Assembly: GCA_025964455.1 (NCBI GenBank)
Contig: JAOPYU010000150.1
Coordinates: 1-20,881 of the forward strand
DNA length: 20,881 nt
From: Thermoleophilia bacterium
Lineage (GTDB): Bacteria; Actinomycetota; Thermoleophilia; Gaiellales; SKUG01
Reading direction: 5' to 3'
Shown here: piece by piece, positions 1-7,156 of the stretch
Numbering within the stretch: position 1 is the stretch's first letter
Layout: each line of letters begins with the position of its first letter
Notes under the pieces: model-generated
Told to the model about the DNA's origin: nothing
Database searches by the model: none
Seen by the model: the letters and a program-made list of their open reading frames with translations, nothing else
Program-made: the position numbers and the translations under genes

Positions 1-318
1 GCCGAGCGACAGGAACATCGGCGCGCGCGCTGCAAAGCGCTCCACCGTGGCGCTGAACGCACTCGTCGGCACGGCGAGGACGATCGCATCCCAGTCCTGG
101 TCGGCTGCTTCATCGACCGTGGTGATCCGCGTGTCGTGCGGGAACTCGATGCCGGGGAAGTACCGCTCGTTGGTGTTCGAGTCGCGCATCGCGTCGGCGT
201 GTTCGGCCGTTCGCGCCGCGAGCGTCAGCTCCACCGGGCGCGGCCCGAGGATGCGCGCCATCGCGGTCCCGAACGAACCGGCCCCTACGACGAGCCACCG
301 AGGATCCCCGGCCGCCAT
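1..318 (-). CDS. gpsA: NAD(P)-dependent glycerol-3-phosphate dehydrogenase, N-terminal part (cut by window edge)
   Basis: Only the first 106 codons are in the window; the frame runs off the left edge. The enzyme reduces dihydroxyacetone phosphate to sn-glycerol-3-phosphate in the cytosol, supplying the backbone for phospholipids. The visible part is the Rossmann domain: beta strand WLVVGAG followed by the dinucleotide-binding loop GAGSFG at residues 12-17. Further on, SNTNERYFPGIEFP at residues 47-60 matches the region after the second beta strand in GpsA, and AIVLAVPTSAF at residues 78-88 is the usual 'vPs' segment. The ATG at 318 is chosen because it sits just before the first beta strand, as is normal for the family. 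In related gene orders gpsA usually lies close to der and plsY. Here an AbiEi/DUF559-type gene and two repeat blocks lie between it and der, and no plsY is present. PlsC in the cmk fusion upstream uses the same pathway. Confidence 0.9.
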   Translation of the reverse strand, partial: MAAGDPRWLVVGAGSFGTAMARILGPRPVELTLAARTAEHADAMRDSNTNERYFPGIEFPHDTRITTVDEAADQDWDAIVLAVPTSAFSATVERFAARAPMFLSLG

Positions 319-429
319 CAGTACCCTGCTCCCGTGCGCGATCGCTGCATCGCGTCATCCTCGCACGCGAGCCCGACGGGCAACCCGCGCCCGAGGCAAA
401 CGCGGCTCCGTACGGCGCCGCACGCATCT

Positions 430-540
430 CACCGGATTCCACATCGTCAGGCTGAGCCTTGCGTTCGGGCATCGAGTGGAGAACATGGTCGCACTCGACG
501 CCCGTTCGTCAGGATCAGCCTGACAATCGGGCTTCCAGTC
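430..540. repeat. Composite palindromic repeat, copy 1 (49 + 13 + 49 bp)
   Basis: Two 49-bp near-palindromes at 430-478 and 492-540 are separated by a 13-bp linker, giving a 62-bp period. The second unit has the core GTCAGG-ATCAG-CCTGAC, flanked by a left arm CACTCGACGCCCGTTC and a right arm AATCGGGCTTCCAGTC. The first unit is more decayed (core GTCAGGCTGAGCCTTGC), but its right end GGGCATCGAGTG is intact. The block lies between the end of the AbiEi/DUF559-type gene and the start of gpsA; its last 26 bases overlap the final codons of that gene, whose stop is at 515. The same 111-bp layout recurs at 1568-1678 and 16032-16142. It resembles REP/BIME elements in design; the family itself I do not recognise. 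Confidence 0.85.
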
Positions 541-1468
541 GTCCCGTGCAGGCGAGCGCCGAGCAGATACGCCGAAGTGTCGCGCTCGGCGCTCGATAAA
601 AGTCCCGAGCGCGTATTCGCAGCACGATCCACCCCAGCGCTCGCGCCTCAGCATCGCGCTTCGCGTCGTCAGCCGCCTGACCCAGTTCCTCGTGGTGCCG
701 TCCGTCGAGCTCGACGTTCAGCCGATGTTCTGGCCAGACGAGGTCAGGCTCGTCACGTGAGAGCCCGAGTGCGCCGCGCACATTCACGAGTGGCTCGGGT
801 ACCCCCAGCTCGAGCAACCTGTTGAGCACCTCGTCCTCGAGCGGACCGCGCGTACCTGCGCTCCCGCTACGTACCAGAGCGATCGCTCCTCGGATCGTTG
901 CACTGCCCGGGACCCGCATGAGTGCCGGAAGCGCCACCTCGAGCTCCTCGACACAACCAACGCGGTGGTAGGTGGATTCGACGATGACGCTCGCGAGCTG
1001 CCACTTCGTGAGGAATCGAGAGAGACAAACGCACATGTCGACGAAGCCGCTGACCGCAAGCTGACCAACGATTCGTGGCGAGTTCGCCTGCCATCCCGGC
1101 CTTGGATGATGCACCACGAATGGTGGCGGCGCGTCACGTAAGGATCGCCCCGGAACGGTCACATGGATGGAGTCGTCGCCGCGGTCCCAGACGCCTTGAA
1201 GTGCCGCTGATGTCTGACCGTCGAGCACTGCGCCGTGGCCGCCCGCGAGCAGGGCAGCCATGCACTGCATCTGGACTGTCGGCGTGCGACACAGCGGACC
1301 GACGCCATAGGTCCCGGGGAGGATCGGCGCCATCCAACCTTCGCGCACCCTCCGAGCGACGCTGTCACGCGTCACGCCCGCATCTCGAAGCGCGGCGATG
1401 TGCACGACCGAGCAGGTACGCGAGGCGAGCTCGCTGATCACTCCATCAAGACTTCGACCCCGTGGCAT
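515..1468 (-). CDS. AbiEi-like N-terminal domain plus DUF559 (Vsr-like nuclease fold) protein
   Basis: The predicted protein has 317 residues. Residues 8-60 look like the winged-helix AbiEi antitoxin domain (VISELASRT..VHIAALRDAGVTRDSVARRVREGW, then a PGTYGVG turn). The C-terminal part has the DUF559 / very-short-patch-repair-like pattern: E212 in a helix, D242 in DEPDLVWPEHRL, then ELD at 253-255 and RDAEARALGWIVLRI. This pattern suggests a PD-(D/E)xK nuclease fold. Such fusions are common orphan genes in actinobacteria and their role is not settled; a type IV toxin-antitoxin or DNA-repair role is only a suggestion. The ATG at 1468 is preferred (GAGG eight bases upstream). The longer frame from GTG 1570 begins inside a palindromic repeat and adds 34 unlikely residues. 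The gene is bracketed by two copies of the 111-bp composite repeat and separates der from gpsA. Its codon use seems less strictly GC-rich at third positions than that of its neighbours, which fits acquisition. Confidence 0.75.
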   Translation of the reverse strand: MPRGRSLDGVISELASRTCSVVHIAALRDAGVTRDSVARRVREGWMAPILPGTYGVGPLCRTPTVQMQCMAALLAGGHGAVLDGQTSAALQGVWDRGDDSIHVTVPGRSLRDAPPPFVVHHPRPGWQANSPRIVGQLAVSGFVDMCVCLSRFLTKWQLASVIVESTYHRVGCVEELEVALPALMRVPGSATIRGAIALVRSGSAGTRGPLEDEVLNRLLELGVPEPLVNVRGALGLSRDEPDLVWPEHRLNVELDGRHHEELGQAADDAKRDAEARALGWIVLRIRARDFYRAPSATLRRICSALACTGRLEARLSG

Positions 1469-1567
1469 GCAGGAAGCCTCGACGATCTGGCGTGACGGAA
1501 CACGCGCTGAGTGTGTCGAACCCGTGTCGATCCGCACTGAACACTCGGGCAGGAAGCCCCAACTGGT

Positions 1568-1678
1568 CACTCGACGCCACCAAGTCAGGATGAGCCTGAC
1601 GAATCGGCATCAAGTCGCCTCAGTACCGGCACTTGAATCCCGCTCGTCAGGATGGGCCTGGCGATCGGGCATCAAGTC
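1568..1678. repeat. Composite palindromic repeat, copy 2 (49 + 13 + 49 bp)
   Basis: Units lie at 1568-1616 and 1630-1678 with a 13-bp linker. The first unit has the core GTCAGG-ATGAG-CCTGAC with arms CACTCGACGCC and GGCATCAAGTC. The second has the core GTCAGG-ATGGG-CCTGGC with arms ACTTGAATCCC and GGGCATCAAGT, including changes in both arms that keep pairing (CTCGA/TCGAG becoming CTTGA/TCAAG). The block occupies most of the 272-base gap between der (stop at 1741) and the start of the AbiEi/DUF559 gene. The arm-compensating changes suggest that the hairpin, not just the sequence, is maintained. Confidence 0.85.
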
Positions 1679-1740
1679 ACCGGCGAAGCCAGCCGGGCGT
1701 GCCGCCCGAGCGCGCGCGACGCGATGCGCGCTGGCAACCC

Positions 1741-3417
1741 TCAGGCGCGGCTGCGGTACTCGATGTTGAGGGGACAGCCCTCGAAGCCGAAACGCTCGCG
1801 GAGCTGGTTCTCGAGGTAGTAGCCGTAGGAGCGCGTCATGAGGCCCTTGTCATTGACATAGACGCGGAACTTCGGCGGGCCGGCCTGGATCTGGGTGCCG
1901 TAGAGCAGGTTGAGGCGGCGGCGCGTCTTCTTGTCGAGCGGCGGCGGCGTGCGCTCCTTGAGCTCCTTGAGCACGCGGTTGAACTCGCCGGTGCCGACGC
2001 GCTTGGTGGCGCGGTCGTGCAGCTCGATGGCCTTGCGCAGCAGCTTGTGGATGTTGCGGTTCTCGATGCCGGACGTCGTCACGACCTCGGGCCGCTGGCG
2101 CAGCTTCTGCGTGATCGTTGCGGTCACGTCGAGCAGGTCGACGTCGTTGATGTCCCACTTGGCGAGCGCCACGATCGTCGCGCAGTCGCGCTCACGCATC
2201 GCATCCGCGACGGCCAGGTCGTTCTCGCGAACGCCCATCGATGCGTCGACCAGCAGGATCGCCACGTCGGCGCGGTCGGCGGCCTGGAGCGCGCGGACCT
2301 CGCTGTAGTAGTCGAGCGGATCCTGGCCCGAGCGGCGACGACGCAGCCCAGCCGTGTCCACCAGGATGACCTCGCGGCCCTCGAACTCGAAGCGCGTGTC
2401 GACGCTGTCGCGCGTCGTGCCCGGCATGTCGGCCACGATGTGGCGGTCCGCCCCGCCGAGGATGGCGTTCGCCAGCGTCGACTTGCCGACGTTCGGCCGA
2501 CCCACCAGCGCGATGCGCACGGCCTCGTCGTCGTCGCGCGAGAACGTCGTGCCGATCTCCGTGAGGTCCTCGATGATCACGTCGAGCAGGTCGCCCGTGT
2601 TGTTGCCGTGATGCGCGCTCACCGGGATCGGCATGCCGAGCCCCAGCTCGAAGAACTCCGCCGCCTCGTTCTCGTGGCGGACGTTGTCGACCTTGTTGGC
2701 GACGATGCGAGTCTTTACCTTGCTCTTGCGGAGGATCTCCGCGAGCTCGTGGTCTGCGGCGCTGACGCCTTCCTGGCCATCGACGACCAGCAGCACGACG
2801 TCACACTCGGCGATCGCGTGCTCGACCTGACCAACGATCTCGCGCGCCATGTGCGAGCGGTCGCTCTCATCCACGCCACCCGTGTCGATGAGCAGGAAGC
2901 GCGAGCCGTTCCAGTCGCACTCGATCTCCTTGCGGTCGCGCGTCACGCCGGGCGTCTCGTGGACGATGGCGATTCGCGTACCCGAGAGCCGGTTCACGAG
3001 CGTGGACTTGCCCACGTTCGGATACCCGACCACGGCGACGCGGCCGATGAACTGCACCTGCGAATCGGCCTCGAGCTCGGCCTGCTCGGCGAGCTCGGCG
3101 GCGATCCACTCGGCGTCCTCGGCGTCGAGGCCCTGGAGCCCCTCCGGGATCGATCCGTCCCAGCTACCCGTCGAGTCGGCCTCGTCGCCGTCCTCGTCCT
3201 CGAGCGCAATACCGCCCTGGTCGAGGTCGTCCTCGTCGTCCTCGTCGTCGGCGTACGCCTCGGGGTCGAAGTTGACGTACTCGACCTCGGTCTCGTCGCC
3301 CGCTTCCGCGTCAGCTTCGTCGCGCTCACGCTCGAAGGCGCCCTTGTCGAGCGGCGCGTCGAGCTGGTCGACGAAATCGGTGTCCTGGGGGCGAGATGCG
3401 GGAGGGAAGTCAGTCAT
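1741..3417 (-). CDS. der: Ribosome biogenesis GTPase Der (EngA) with long acidic N-terminal extension
   Basis: This tandem two-domain GTPase acts in 50S ribosomal subunit assembly. Domain 1: P-loop GYPNVGKST (131-139), DTGG (178-181), NKVD (241-244), VSA (266-268). Domain 2: GRPNVGKST (306-314), GTTRDS (333-338), DTAG (354-357), then a KH-like C-terminal domain (about 440-558) with FRVYVN and NIEYRSRA. Two oddities are visible. First, about 120 residues precede domain 1, rich in Asp and Glu (for example EDDEDDLDQGG); typical Der is about 440-490 residues, this is 558. Second, the G4 motif of domain 2 reads AKWD (419-422) instead of NKWD, and its G5 region reads TSG rather than SA, so guanine recognition by domain 2 may be altered. 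The start at 3417 is the first ATG. It follows a small unknown gene with a 57-base gap and probably ends the cmk/plsC-der transcript. Confidence 0.97.
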   Translation of the reverse strand: MTDFPPASRPQDTDFVDQLDAPLDKGAFERERDEADAEAGDETEVEYVNFDPEAYADDEDDEDDLDQGGIALEDEDGDEADSTGSWDGSIPEGLQGLDAEDAEWIAAELAEQAELEADSQVQFIGRVAVVGYPNVGKSTLVNRLSGTRIAIVHETPGVTRDRKEIECDWNGSRFLLIDTGGVDESDRSHMAREIVGQVEHAIAECDVVLLVVDGQEGVSAADHELAEILRKSKVKTRIVANKVDNVRHENEAAEFFELGLGMPIPVSAHHGNNTGDLLDVIIEDLTEIGTTFSRDDDEAVRIALVGRPNVGKSTLANAILGGADRHIVADMPGTTRDSVDTRFEFEGREVILVDTAGLRRRRSGQDPLDYYSEVRALQAADRADVAILLVDASMGVRENDLAVADAMRERDCATIVALAKWDINDVDLLDVTATITQKLRQRPEVVTTSGIENRNIHKLLRKAIELHDRATKRVGTGEFNRVLKELKERTPPPLDKKTRRRLNLLYGTQIQAGPPKFRVYVNDKGLMTRSYGYYLENQLRERFGFEGCPLNIEYRSRA

Positions 3418-3474
3418 GGGAATCAGCGCGCCATTGTCGCAGGTCGCGGACGATCCGCGCGGCGGCGGGGCTCA

Positions 3475-3906
3475 CTACCCGAGGCGCGACGCCGCAGCGA
3501 ACAGCGCGGCCCGCGCCTCGTCGAGCGACGCGAGGGCACCCAGCGGGACCCGACCTGCGTCCAGGTCCGCGTCGGCGAGCGGGCGGACCAACTGCTCGTA
3601 CTGCGTGAGGGCGCGCACGGCATCACCGGCATGTCCGATGGCCGTCGCCGCGAGCTGACGCTGGTAGAACGGCGTCGACGGCACGAGCGTCGAGCGCAGC
3701 AGCCGCACGCCCGCAAGTGCGTGATACACGGCGTTCTGGCTGTCTCGGACGGTCGGGGCTGCTCCCGACCCGCGGACGCCGACAGCGTCGAGCGCGAGGT
3801 CGAACCGGGCGTCCGCCGCGTTGAACAGCTTGGACGGCTGCACCACGTCGGCCACCGACTGGAGGTCGGATGGTGCCATGGCGATCGATGACGGTGCGAG
3901 CTGCAC
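3475..3906 (-). CDS. Small alpha-helical protein of unknown function
   Basis: The protein has 143 residues in a frame that no other gene uses, with strong G/C third-position preference. I do not recognise the family. It reads as helical and Ala/Leu-rich, without cysteine, membrane segment or signal peptide; segments such as RFDLALDAVGVRG, NAVYHALAGVRLLRS and ALASLDEARAALFAAASRL would form a helical bundle. The GTG start at 3906 is supported by the ribosome-binding sequence GGAGGG six bases upstream; an internal ATG at 3879 is possible but has no such site. It lies between the DUF2510 gene (116-base gap) and der (57-base gap) in the same direction, so it is probably co-transcribed with them. 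A role linked to Der is possible only by position. Confidence 0.7.
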   Translation of the reverse strand: MQLAPSSIAMAPSDLQSVADVVQPSKLFNAADARFDLALDAVGVRGSGAAPTVRDSQNAVYHALAGVRLLRSTLVPSTPFYQRQLAATAIGHAGDAVRALTQYEQLVRPLADADLDAGRVPLGALASLDEARAALFAAASRLG

Positions 3907-4022
3907 GGGGTTCCCTCCGAGGACGAGACATCCTCGCGCAGGGCCTCAGGGCAGCGAACCACCGCTCGAGCCCGCTGGCCAAGATCGGCCAGCACGCCGG
4001 CCGCTTCGTCCCATCGGATCCG

Positions 4023-4616
4023 TCAGCGGGGCATGCCCGAGCGGCCGCCCATCTGCATCCGACGGCCCTCGCCCTTGGCCTGGTAGCGCACGCCGCCGAA
4101 CGTGATGTCGAACGAATCCGCATGCTCGGACTGGGATACCTTGCGTGCGTGGCTGCGGAGCATCTGGTGCCCGATCCACCGCGTGAAACGGTTCTTCTCG
4201 AGCTTGCGGACGCCCTGGATCAGCTTGCGCTGCATGTCGAGCGAGACCTGGGCCTGCTCCGCAGTCATGCCGCCCGCGACCAGCTCGGCACGCTGCCGGG
4301 CCTCGAGCTCGGGCGTCCAGTCCGGCGTCTCCGCAGCCTGGCTCGCGTGGGCATAGCCGTCGACGTGCCGGTCCGCGTGCCGCTGCTCGAAGCTGCTGAC
4401 TGTCCCGCCGTCGGCGAGGTCCTGCACGCGCCCGGCCGGCACCGATGCTGCCTGCGCCTGCGCCTGCGCGTCTGGCACCACGGCGAGGCGCGGCGCCTGC
4501 TGCACGGGCGCTACCGGATGGACGTGCGCGGTCCACTGCACGCCGTCCCACCACCGCAGCTGGGCTGGGTCGGACGGATCGGGAAACCAACTGGCGGCGG
4601 GTGCTGCGTTCGACAT
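4023..4616 (-). CDS. DUF2510 domain protein
   Basis: The protein has 197 residues. Residues 8-31 carry the DUF2510 pattern: WFPDPSDPAQLRWWDGVQWT, with the typical spacing of the W10, WWD and W28 positions. DUF2510 is a short Trp-rich module usually found at an end of actinobacterial membrane or envelope proteins; its ligand is unknown to me. A flexible Gln/Ala/Val linker follows (about 33-62), then a charged helical part (about 100-170) with RQRAELVAGGMTAEQAQVSLDMQRKL, and a C-terminal stretch ending GRRMQMGGRSGMPR. No membrane segment is visible, unlike many DUF2510 proteins, so it is probably cytosolic. The ATG at 4616 is directly before the domain. The gene lies 57 bases downstream of the cmk-plsC fusion in the same direction. 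Confidence 0.8.
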   Translation of the reverse strand: MSNAAPAASWFPDPSDPAQLRWWDGVQWTAHVHPVAPVQQAPRLAVVPDAQAQAQAASVPAGRVQDLADGGTVSSFEQRHADRHVDGYAHASQAAETPDWTPELEARQRAELVAGGMTAEQAQVSLDMQRKLIQGVRKLEKNRFTRWIGHQMLRSHARKVSQSEHADSFDITFGGVRYQAKGEGRRMQMGGRSGMPR

Positions 4617-4673
4617 GCAGCCACCATCGGCACGAGCAGGGAAATCCCAAGCACTCGACGCGCGCGCTCCGCC

Positions 4674-6095
4674 CTAGAAGGAGCGGTCCATCCGCAGCGC
4701 GTCCCACAGCTCCTGGACGTCGTTCCAGACTTCCGTGGTCGCGTGGCGGATGTTGTCCGGCGTCGCGCGCATGCCCTCGAAGGTGTGGGGTCGACCGAAG
4801 GCGACCGTGACACGGAACAGGCTCTCGCTCCAGCGGTTGCCGTAGATCGCCACGGGAACGATCGGCACCCCGGTGACGAGCGCCAGGCGTGCGGCGCCCT
4901 GGCGCGGACGAGCGAGGCGACCTTCGTAGACGCGCGTGCCCTCGGGGAACACGCCGAGCGAATCGCCGCGCCGCAGCACTTCTTCACCGATGTGGAGCGC
5001 CACGCGGTCACCCGCACCGCGGCGCACGGGGAAGAACCCGATCGCGTCGGCCATGTTCTTCACGTAGCGGTTGTTCGCCAGCTCGGCCTTGCCCATGTAC
5101 CGGATCACCCGGTTGAGCGGCGAGATGAGGAACGCCGGATCCCACATCGATGCGTGGTTGGCGATGAACAGGCAGTTGCGATCGGGGACCCGCTCGACAC
5201 CCACGGCCTCGAGCCGGAAGCCCTTCTTCCAGACCGGGTTGGTGCGCTTGAGCACGCGGTCGAAGTTCGCCAGGCCCGCCTCGTTGTCGATCCACTCCCG
5301 CGCGGTCCGCCCCTGCGTCATCTCGCCGTCGAGCAGCTCGCGTCGACGGGCGAGCCACTGCCCGATCACGTAGTCGACGCCGTCCTGGATGCCGACGTCG
5401 GTCGTGTCGAGCACGATCGCGTCGTCCGCCGCGCCGCTCTGCTTGGCATCGCGCGCATCACGCGCCGCCAGCTCCGCCTGCACGTCCTCGCTTCGCGTCG
5501 TGCCCAGCTCGTCCTGCTGGCCGCCGCGGCGTCGCGCGCGCTCGGCGATGTCTGCCGTGATGAAGATCTTGAGGTCGGCGTCGGGACGCACCACGGTGCC
5601 GCAGTCGCGTCCGTCGAGCACGCTGTCCCGGTCGAGCGAGAGCTGACGCTGTCGAGCGATCAGCACGTCGCGGACCCCGTCGTGGGAGGCGACCTTGGAT
5701 GCCGCGTCGTCGATGCGCGGCTCGCGGATCGCGTCCGTGACGTCCACGCCCGCGATGCGCACGGTCCAACGACCGTCCTCGTACCCGAGCACGGTCGGCT
5801 GCGCGATCGCCAGGCCGCGCAGACGCGCGCCGTCGTCGAGCGGGATGCCGCGATCGAGCGCGAGCCATCCGAGCGCGCGGTACGTGGCACCGGTCTCGAC
5901 GTAGTTGAATCCGAGCGTCTCGGCGACGAGGCGGGCGATCGTGCTCTTGCCGCTCCCGGCCGGCCCATCCACCGTGATCGTCAGCGCGCGCGTCCACCGC
6001 TCGCCCTGGACGAGCTCGGCACGCGACACGGGTCGCGCCACGTCGACGATGGGCACGTCGACCTTGCTGGGTCGTGAGGTCCGAGGCATCGGCAC
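4674..6095 (-). CDS. cmk-plsC: Fusion of cytidylate kinase and 1-acyl-glycerol-3-phosphate acyltransferase
   Basis: Two enzymes lie in one 473-residue frame. Residues 38-255 are cytidylate kinase, which phosphorylates CMP/dCMP with ATP: P-loop GPAGSGKST (44-52), ETGATYRA (67-74) and DGRDCGTVV (161-169; the usual motif is DGRDIGTVV). Residues about 270-460 are a PlsC-type acyltransferase that makes phosphatidic acid: the catalytic HX4D motif NHASMWD (H314, D319), FFPVRRG (354-360), FPEGTR (383-388) and VPIVPVAIYG (410-419). The acyltransferase half has no clear membrane helix and would sit at the inner face of the membrane. The GTG at 6095 has GGAGGGG six bases upstream; an in-frame ATG at 6089 would be 12 bases from it. 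The two activities meet at CDP-diacylglycerol synthesis (CTP plus phosphatidic acid), a plausible reason for fusion. Between residues 190 and 220 the CMK part is Asp/Arg/Gln-rich, as in the family's lid region. Confidence 0.95.
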   Translation of the reverse strand: MPMPRTSRPSKVDVPIVDVARPVSRAELVQGERWTRALTITVDGPAGSGKSTIARLVAETLGFNYVETGATYRALGWLALDRGIPLDDGARLRGLAIAQPTVLGYEDGRWTVRIAGVDVTDAIREPRIDDAASKVASHDGVRDVLIARQRQLSLDRDSVLDGRDCGTVVRPDADLKIFITADIAERARRRGGQQDELGTTRSEDVQAELAARDARDAKQSGAADDAIVLDTTDVGIQDGVDYVIGQWLARRRELLDGEMTQGRTAREWIDNEAGLANFDRVLKRTNPVWKKGFRLEAVGVERVPDRNCLFIANHASMWDPAFLISPLNRVIRYMGKAELANNRYVKNMADAIGFFPVRRGAGDRVALHIGEEVLRRGDSLGVFPEGTRVYEGRLARPRQGAARLALVTGVPIVPVAIYGNRWSESLFRVTVAFGRPHTFEGMRATPDNIRHATTEVWNDVQELWDALRMDRSF

Positions 6096-6119
6096 ATGTT
6101 ACCCCTCCGGCGACGCCGA

Positions 6120-6148
6120 TTGACGAAAAGGGCCATGTCCCGCACGCT
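6120..6148 (+). promoter_or_regulatory. Predicted promoter of the first Cys2/His-rich gene
   Basis: TTGACG at 6120-6125, a 17-base spacer, and CACGCT at 6143-6148, followed by GGA. The same layout with near-identical flanks occurs before the second paralogue (7079-7107), where CGATTGACG and CGCAC.CT.GA are shared at the same spacing. The predicted start of transcription leaves a leader of about 60 bases with AGGGA seven bases before the ATG at 6219. The -10 box departs from the usual TANNNT, so it may need an activator or another sigma factor. The site also lies in the divergent region shared with cmk-plsC. Confidence 0.5.
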
Positions 6149-6218
6149 GGATGCACGAAGGTGTGGCCTCCGAACGGGACGTTCGTCGCCACGTGCCTGG
6201 ACGAACAGGGACTCTTGC

Positions 6219-7046
6219 ATGTGTAACGGGATCAGCAGCGCGACCACTTCGGCGATGCCTGCATCGTCGACGACCGCAGGCGGCTCCACGGCTGCCAGCT
6301 CCCTCGTCGCCGGCGCATCCGGCGGCGGAGCGACCGCCGCACCCGCCACCGACCTCGCGACCGCGCTGGCCCAGGCCCAGCAGGCGATCGCCGCGCTCAC
6401 GGCAGCGATTCCCGGCCTGACAGGAGGCGGCGCGCTCGGCGCTCCCGCAGCCGCGGCACAGCCGGCAGCGCCCGACGCCACCACTGGCGGCGGCGCCCCG
6501 GGACAGACCCCGGGACAGACCCCGGCCCAGACGCCGACCCAGCACGATCACGCGGCAGGCGGCGGCACCACCGCAGCAGGTCACGCCCACGGCAAGGGTC
6601 ATGCCGGCATGAAGATGGTCGAGCGCACCAAGCCCGAGGACCGCGCCAAGGCCCAGAAGTACCTCGCGGCCAACGCCGAGTTCTTCAAGGACTTCAAGCG
6701 CAGCGACCTGACCTTCAAGGCCGGAAAGAACACGCACGGCAAGCTCTCCGACGCCCAGCGCGCAGCCTTCGAGAAGAAGTACCCGGGGCTCGAGGCCCCG
6801 ACGGCGGTCGTCTTCCCGAAGAAGGGCGGCAACGCGCCCATCGGCGTGGTCTACAACAAGGGGACGGAGAAGAACTTCGACCTCGGCATGGGCTCGATGC
6901 ACGTGCACGCCGGCGGCAAGAACGCCATGCAGCACGTGTGGTTCACGACCAACGACCTCGACTTCGCATTCAGCGACCAGGAGGGCGGCGGCGCCAAGAA
7001 GGCGCAGCAGCTCATCGCGGGCGGCGGAGCACCAGCCAAGAAGTAA
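6219..7046 (+). CDS. Cys2 / His-rich protein, paralogue 1 (unrecognised family)
   Basis: The protein has 275 residues; I do not recognise the family. In order: Met-Cys at the start (the only cysteine); a Ser/Ala/Gly-rich stretch; a possible amphipathic helix LATALAQAQQAIAALTAA (46-63); a Gly/Pro/Thr-rich linker with a GQTP repeat; a His-rich segment from HDH (109-111) to GHAHGKGHAGMKM (121-133); a charged helix; and a core at 172-255 with THGKLS, PGLEAP, PIGVVY (207-212), FDLGMGSMHVH (220-230), MQHVWFTTN (237-245) and LDFAFSD. The core is shared almost motif by motif with the next gene. There is no signal peptide or membrane segment. Met aminopeptidase would normally expose Cys2. The ATG at 6219 is chosen over an upstream ATG at 6096 because AGGGA is correctly spaced, because both paralogues then start with MC, and because a promoter lies between the two ATGs. 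Histidines invite a metal-binding hypothesis only. Confidence 0.85.
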   Translation: MCNGISSATTSAMPASSTTAGGSTAASSLVAGASGGGATAAPATDLATALAQAQQAIAALTAAIPGLTGGGALGAPAAAAQPAAPDATTGGGAPGQTPGQTPAQTPTQHDHAAGGGTTAAGHAHGKGHAGMKMVERTKPEDRAKAQKYLAANAEFFKDFKRSDLTFKAGKNTHGKLSDAQRAAFEKKYPGLEAPTAVVFPKKGGNAPIGVVYNKGTEKNFDLGMGSMHVHAGGKNAMQHVWFTTNDLDFAFSDQEGGGAKKAQQLIAGGGAPAKK

Positions 7047-7078
7047 CGCCGAACACACGCTGGCACGCCGGCCAGCGA

Positions 7079-7107
7079 TTGACGGATCCTCGGATCGGTC
7101 GCACACT
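7079..7107 (+). promoter_or_regulatory. Predicted promoter of the second Cys2/His-rich gene
   Basis: TTGACG at 7079-7084, a 17-base spacer, and CACACT at 7102-7107. It matches the promoter of the first paralogue in both boxes, spacing and flanks, while the spacer sequences differ completely. This suggests conservation of a functional site after gene duplication. The leader before the ATG at 7157 is about 45 bases. Confidence 0.5.
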
Positions 7108-7156
7108 CGAACCAAGGCGCGTCGGGGCGCGCCAATTCCACGCCAGGGGAATCGCC

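Noticed and set aside
430..1678. CRISPR array
   Set aside because: Repeats come only in pairs, are themselves palindromic over their whole length and have 13-bp linkers, too short for spacers; no cas gene is near.
1633..3891. Long plus-strand open frame (752 codons)
   Set aside because: It is antisense to der, which has full GTPase motifs; the translation is Arg/Val/Asp/His-rich, typical of the complement of a GC-rich gene.
3870..6077. Long plus-strand open frame (735 codons)
   Set aside because: It lies opposite the DUF2510 gene and the cmk-plsC fusion and shows no motif.
6219..6300. Lipoprotein signal for the MC start of the paralogues
   Set aside because: The cysteine is at position 2 with no preceding signal peptide, so it cannot be a lipobox.
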